Positions 60,716 through 64,000 of a DNA stretch of 64,000 nucleotides are shown in pieces. A program made the translations under genes and the position numbers. The notes beneath the pieces were generated by a model, which saw nothing but the letters and a program-made list of their open reading frames with translations, was not told the DNA's origin and ran no database searches. Location of the stretch: contig LXTR01000012.1 in assembly GCA_001683825.1 (NCBI GenBank), positions 1 to 64,000 on the forward strand, given 5' to 3'. Numbering within the stretch: the first letter of the stretch is position 1; each line of letters starts with the position of its first letter. Origin of the DNA: Flavobacteriaceae bacterium CP2B. Its GTDB lineage: Bacteria; Bacteroidota; Bacteroidia; Flavobacteriales; Flavobacteriaceae.

Positions 60716-61411
60716 ATGATGATGTATTATATCCTAATCGGTGCCATTGCATTGGTTAGCTGGCTGGTTAGCAGTAAGTTAAAAAGCAAGTTTAAGTATT
60801 ATTCCAAGGTGCACCTGCGGAACGGCATGAGCGGTGCCGAAATCGCCGAAAAAATGCTGGCAGACCACGGGATCAGGGATGTGAAGGTAATTTCCACGGC
60901 CGGAATGCTTACGGACCATTACAACCCAAAAAACAAAACGGTAAACCTTAGCGAAGGGGTATACCACCAGCGCAACGCGGCGGCAGCTGCCGTGGCCGCC
61001 CACGAATGCGGGCATGCCGTACAGCACGCCCAGGCCTATGAATGGCTTACGATGCGCTCCAAACTGGTCCCGGTAGTGAGTGTCACTTCGGGCATGTCCA
61101 TGTGGGTTGTCTTCGGTGGTCTTATGCTCGGGGCAGCCGCAGGCGTGGGACTCGGTTTCTATATCGCTGTGGCCGGATTGATCATGATGGGAATGGCAAC
61201 GGTTTTTAGCTTTGTGACCCTTCCCGTGGAATACGATGCGAGCAACAGGGCCCTGGCCTGGTTAAAACAGCGCAATATGGTAACCCCCGAAGAATACAAG
61301 GGCTCTAAGGATGCCCTTACCTGGGCTGCCCGCACCTATCTGGTGGCCGCCATCGGTTCGCTGGCTACCCTGGTGTACTGGGGGCTGCAGGTATTTGGCG
61401 GCAGGGATTAA
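60716..61411 (+). CDS. YugP-like zinc metallopeptidase
   Basis: 231 residues. A zinc motif H96-E-C-G-H100 in AVAAHECGHAVQHA sits in the standard YugP context after VNLSEGVYHQRN. Three to four transmembrane helices surround it: one at the N-terminus, two around 120-160 and one at the C-terminus. It is a membrane-bound peptidase with unknown substrates. I use the first of three consecutive ATG codons (60716); the upstream frame adds no conserved residues. Confidence 0.87.
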   Translation: MMMYYILIGAIALVSWLVSSKLKSKFKYYSKVHLRNGMSGAEIAEKMLADHGIRDVKVISTAGMLTDHYNPKNKTVNLSEGVYHQRNAAAAAVAAHECGHAVQHAQAYEWLTMRSKLVPVVSVTSGMSMWVVFGGLMLGAAAGVGLGFYIAVAGLIMMGMATVFSFVTLPVEYDASNRALAWLKQRNMVTPEEYKGSKDALTWAARTYLVAAIGSLATLVYWGLQVFGGRD

Positions 61412-61447
61412 CAGCCGTATTGTTTGGCCCTGGCCGTGAATTGACAT

Positions 61448-61482
61448 ACCTGCCGGGTTTCCAAAGCCCGGCAGGTTTTTTT
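61448..61482 (+). terminator. Terminator of the YugP-like gene
   Basis: ACCTGCCGGG/CCCGGCAGGT, perfect 10-bp stem with a 9-nt loop and seven T. It touches the Lrp stop codon at 61481. Confidence 0.9.
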
Positions 61483-61951
61483 ACAGGCTGATCTGCCGGT
61501 CGATCTGCTGGTCGAGTGAAATAAAAGTCTCAGTACGGGAAACCCCTTCAATTTGCTGGATGTTCTTGTTCAGCAGCTGCATTAGGTGCTCATTGTCCTT
61601 GCAGAGCACCTTTATCAAGATCGACCAGTCGCCGGTGGTATAATGGCACTCCAACACCTCGGGAATCTTTTCAAGTTCCCTGACCGCTCTGGGATTGCTC
61701 ATGGCCTTGTCGAGGAAGATGCCAATATAAGCCATGGTGGTGTATCCCAAAACTTTGGGGTTGATGATGAATTTGGAACCCGAGATGAGCCCGGATTTTT
61801 CCAGTTTTCTCAAGCGTTGGTGGATGGCAGCTCCCGAAATCCCAATATTCCTCGCAATCTCCAGAATGGGTTTCCGGGCATCGTCCATTAAGAACTTTAG
61901 GATTTTTTTGTCTGTACCGTCTATATTGAGTGTATTGTTGTCGGATTTCAT
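61481..61951 (-). CDS. Lrp/AsnC family transcriptional regulator
   Basis: 156 residues. An N-terminal winged helix (TDKKILKFLMDDARKPILEIARNIGISGAAIHQRLRKLEKSGLI) and a C-terminal RAM ligand domain (VLECHYTTGDWSILIKVLCKDNEHL). It senses an amino acid. It stands 47 bp downstream of the saccharopine dehydrogenase-like gene on the same strand, and likely regulates it or lysine-related metabolism. Confidence 0.93.
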   Translation of the reverse strand: MKSDNNTLNIDGTDKKILKFLMDDARKPILEIARNIGISGAAIHQRLRKLEKSGLISGSKFIINPKVLGYTTMAYIGIFLDKAMSNPRAVRELEKIPEVLECHYTTGDWSILIKVLCKDNEHLMQLLNKNIQQIEGVSRTETFISLDQQIDRQISL

Positions 61952-61998
61952 AAAACGGTTTCAGTTTTTTGTAAAGATATATTTTTTCCTTACATCCT

Positions 61999-63372
61999 TC
62001 AACCTGCGACTGAATCCGGGTAATAACCCAGGTAGGGCACTTCAAATTCCTTGAACACCACCCCATACGATTGTAGTTCTTTCAGGATCGGGGTGTATAC
62101 CTCCTTTTGTATGGGGATCTGCACCCCGGTTTTACGTATTTGCCCATTCAGGATCAGCAGGGTGGCCATGGCAACCGGCAGGCCTACGGTTTTAGCCATT
62201 GCTGTATGGGTGCGGTTTTCACCCAGGACCACCATGTTGGCGTCTATTTGCCTCTTTTTACCATCGAGGACAAAGCCAAATTTGTGGTACATTACAATCA
62301 TGTCCTTGTCTTCCTCTGCCAGGGTCCAACTGTCTTCCAGGATTTGTTGCAGCATCTGCGCGGGGGTCGCGCGCTTCAACTTGATCTTTTTATGGGGGTC
62401 AAAAAGGTTGATTTCCTGTAGTTTGCTCCAGGTGCTGTCGTCCTGGTCTATCTTGAGGTAGTGCCTGAGCTTTAATTCCACAGAATCCGTAGGGGAGTAG
62501 GGCAGAAAGAGGTTGGTAAATTCCCGGTACGACATGCCTTCTGAGTTTTCTACCACATAACTGTCGTCTGTCATCCCCAGTTGGACAAACATGTTCCAGG
62601 CCTTTGAAAAACCCACCCGCCTGATGGTGCCCCGGTAGAGCGTCAGTGCTTCCTGCAGGCCGTAGACTTCCCGGTAATCCAGGGAATCGCGGTTGGCGTA
62701 CGCTTCAAAGGTGCCATAACCCTCTATATCCATAAATTCAGTGCGCCTGAAGAGTTTGTGGTAGGGGATGTATTTATAGGTGCCTTCCTGTATGAATTTG
62801 GCGGCCCCTCCCTGGCCCGCGAGGACCACATTCCTTGGGTTCCAGGTGAATTTATAGTTCCAGAGGTTGTTGTCGCTTTCAGGCGCAACGAGGCCACCGG
62901 TAAACGATTCAAACAACAACATCTTTCCGCCCTGGGCCCGGATGCCGTCTATGACCTGCATGGCACTCATATGGTCTATTCCCGGGTCGAGGCCAATTTC
63001 ATTCATAAAGATGAGGCCCCGTTCCCTGACCGCAGGGTCCAGGGCTTTCATTTCCTTGCTTACATACGAGGCCGTGACCAGGTTTTTCTGGAAGGCGATG
63101 CAATCTTCCGCGATGGTGATATGTAGTCGGGCAGGGAGCATAGAAACCACGATGTCCGCTTCCTTTACCGCCTTTTTCCGCGCCTCGTCATCAAAGATGT
63201 CCAGGGGCAACAGGCTGGTATGGGGATGCGTGCGCACGCTAAGGGGCAAATGATCAGGCCTTAGGTCGGCAATCGTAATATGGAGGCCTTCTGAAGCTGC
63301 TTTGTCAAGGAAATAATCCAGCAAATACGAAGTGGATTTTCCGGCACCAATAACCAATATTTTTCTGGGCAT
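61999..63372 (-). CDS. Saccharopine dehydrogenase family protein
   Basis: 457 residues. MPRKILVIGAGKSTSYLLDYFL is the Rossmann nucleotide-binding start; PARLHITIAEDCIAFQKNLVTASYVSKEM and GLIFMNEIGLDPGIDHMSAMQVID are typical of the saccharopine dehydrogenase (lysine-forming) / LYS9-like reductases. It takes part in lysine breakdown in some bacteria. Only a single domain, no LKR half. Followed by the Lrp regulator gene. Confidence 0.88.
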   Translation of the reverse strand: MPRKILVIGAGKSTSYLLDYFLDKAASEGLHITIADLRPDHLPLSVRTHPHTSLLPLDIFDDEARKKAVKEADIVVSMLPARLHITIAEDCIAFQKNLVTASYVSKEMKALDPAVRERGLIFMNEIGLDPGIDHMSAMQVIDGIRAQGGKMLLFESFTGGLVAPESDNNLWNYKFTWNPRNVVLAGQGGAAKFIQEGTYKYIPYHKLFRRTEFMDIEGYGTFEAYANRDSLDYREVYGLQEALTLYRGTIRRVGFSKAWNMFVQLGMTDDSYVVENSEGMSYREFTNLFLPYSPTDSVELKLRHYLKIDQDDSTWSKLQEINLFDPHKKIKLKRATPAQMLQQILEDSWTLAEEDKDMIVMYHKFGFVLDGKKRQIDANMVVLGENRTHTAMAKTVGLPVAMATLLILNGQIRKTGVQIPIQKEVYTPILKELQSYGVVFKEFEVPYLGYYPDSVAG

Positions 63373-63581
63373 AATGTGGTTTTTCTAACAGGCTGGGAGA
63401 GGGTAATCCCCGAACCGTCGGACGGTACATCTCCAGGGGGTAACGCTGTGTTCGCTGCCCTTTATCCGGTAGTACCGGGGATCATTGCGCAGTGATGGCC
63501 CCTTCGCCTTGATTTTTAAAAAAATAACGAACGCTAAGGTATCAAATTGTTACATTTGCAAAAAAATAGAGTTCATAAGTT
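63373..63581. other. Divergent promoter gap
   Basis: 210 bp between the saccharopine dehydrogenase-like gene and the DUF423 gene. The right end is A/T-rich with a -7 box. No gene or repeat seen. Confidence 0.4.
63551..63558 (+). promoter_or_regulatory. -7 box of the DUF423 gene
   Basis: TACATTTG, exact TAnnTTTG match, 23 bp before the ATG. Confidence 0.55.
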
Positions 63582-63968
63582 ATGAACAAAACAATTATGC
63601 TGAGTGGAATCCTCTTGGGGGCGCTGGCAGTGGTTTTAGGTGCTTTTGGAGCCCATGGGCTGAAGGAACTGTTGCCCGGCGAAGCCCTGGAGTCCTTTAA
63701 TACCGGAGTCAGATACCAGATGTACCACGCGCTGTTGCTGCTTGTGTTGGGGAGTATGCGGCAGTTGGACGAGGCGCGCAAGAAATGGGTCTTTTACCTC
63801 CTGCTTTCCGGGGTGGTATGTTTCTCCTTCTCCATTTATCTCCTGGCCACCAGCAGCCTTACCGGTATATACATGGCTGCTATCGGGGTCATCACCCCCC
63901 TTGGGGGGATACTGCTTATAAGTGGTTGGTTATTATTGGCTTACCGTATTTTTAAGCCGTTGGGCTAA
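63582..63968 (+). CDS. DUF423 membrane protein
   Basis: 128 residues with four transmembrane helices. The N-terminus (LGALAVVLGAFGAHGLKELL) and the YQMYHALLLL block define DUF423 (YwdK/YgdD-like). Role unknown. The gene is complete; only 32 bp of the window follow. Confidence 0.9.
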   Translation: MNKTIMLSGILLGALAVVLGAFGAHGLKELLPGEALESFNTGVRYQMYHALLLLVLGSMRQLDEARKKWVFYLLLSGVVCFSFSIYLLATSSLTGIYMAAIGVITPLGGILLISGWLLLAYRIFKPLG

Positions 63969-64000
63969 GCATTTTTTCAGGCAGCAGCGAAAACTTTAAT

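Noticed and set aside
1-64000. CRISPR arrays, prophage, insertion sequences, tRNA or rRNA genes
   Set aside because: I looked for regularly spaced repeats, integrase or transposase motifs, terminal repeats and tRNA T-loop sequences in the gaps and found none.

Overview
This 64-kb window is chromosomal DNA of mid GC content (about half, estimated by eye) from a member of the Bacteroidota, almost certainly a flavobacterium. The evidence is the gliding genes gldE and gldD behind mutY and ssb, a TonB-dependent receptor under a TPP riboswitch, LytS/LytTR-type regulation, and repeated Bacteroidota -7 boxes (TAnnTTTG) with almost no Shine-Dalgarno sequences. TTG starts are common. The region is nearly all core genome. 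I see no insertion sequence, prophage, CRISPR array, rRNA or tRNA.

Layout. 1-7.7 kb: a cut-off lipoprotein gene, a serine beta-lactamase-like hydrolase, a LytS-like kinase with its LytTR regulator, a SYLF protein, a nucleotidase, a GNAT acetyltransferase and an M61 peptidase. 7.8-15.3 kb: a biotin locus, bioF-(zinc ribbon protein)-bioD, an antisense membrane glycosyltransferase, then bioA-(ketosynthase)-bioB. It contains no bioC or bioH. 15.3-21.5 kb: a JmjC/cupin-like protein, recX, a lipoprotein glycoside hydrolase, rng, a 29-residue basic peptide gene and an HU gene. 21.6-26 kb: mutY, ssb, gldE, gldD and a threonine/serine dehydratase. 26-31 kb: a lipoprotein, an inactive/active pair of M16 peptidases, a DUF4199 membrane protein, and rplU-rpmA behind a structured leader. 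31.1-31.26 kb: a candidate small RNA with its own promoter and terminator.

31.4-39 kb: ahcY, a phosphopantetheinyl transferase and a thiamine uptake cluster (thiamine-binding protein, PnuC-type transporter, NadR-like kinase, DUF4301 protein, TPP riboswitch, TonB-dependent receptor). 39-47 kb: a degenerate Rieske-like lipoprotein, greA, a HIT protein, an orphan histidine kinase with a zinc-ribbon membrane partner, a flavin reductase, an SSB-tailed DUF3127 protein, a short-chain fatty acid transporter, aat and tag. 47.6-52.8 kb: a TetR-ABC-HlyD-TolC operon whose ABC ATPase has lost most of its catalytic motifs. 52.8-64 kb: a TonB-like protein, the ftsX-DUF3098-uppP-truB operon, leuS, ald, a YugP-like metallopeptidase, an Lrp/AsnC regulator next to a saccharopine dehydrogenase-like enzyme, and a DUF423 protein.

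The most unusual items are the type I secretion-like operon with a pseudo-ATPase, the ketosynthase in the biotin locus, the candidate small RNA at 31.18 kb, the thiamine cluster with a stand-alone NadR-type kinase domain, the 29-residue peptide gene, and the fused C-terminal domain on ribosomal protein L21.
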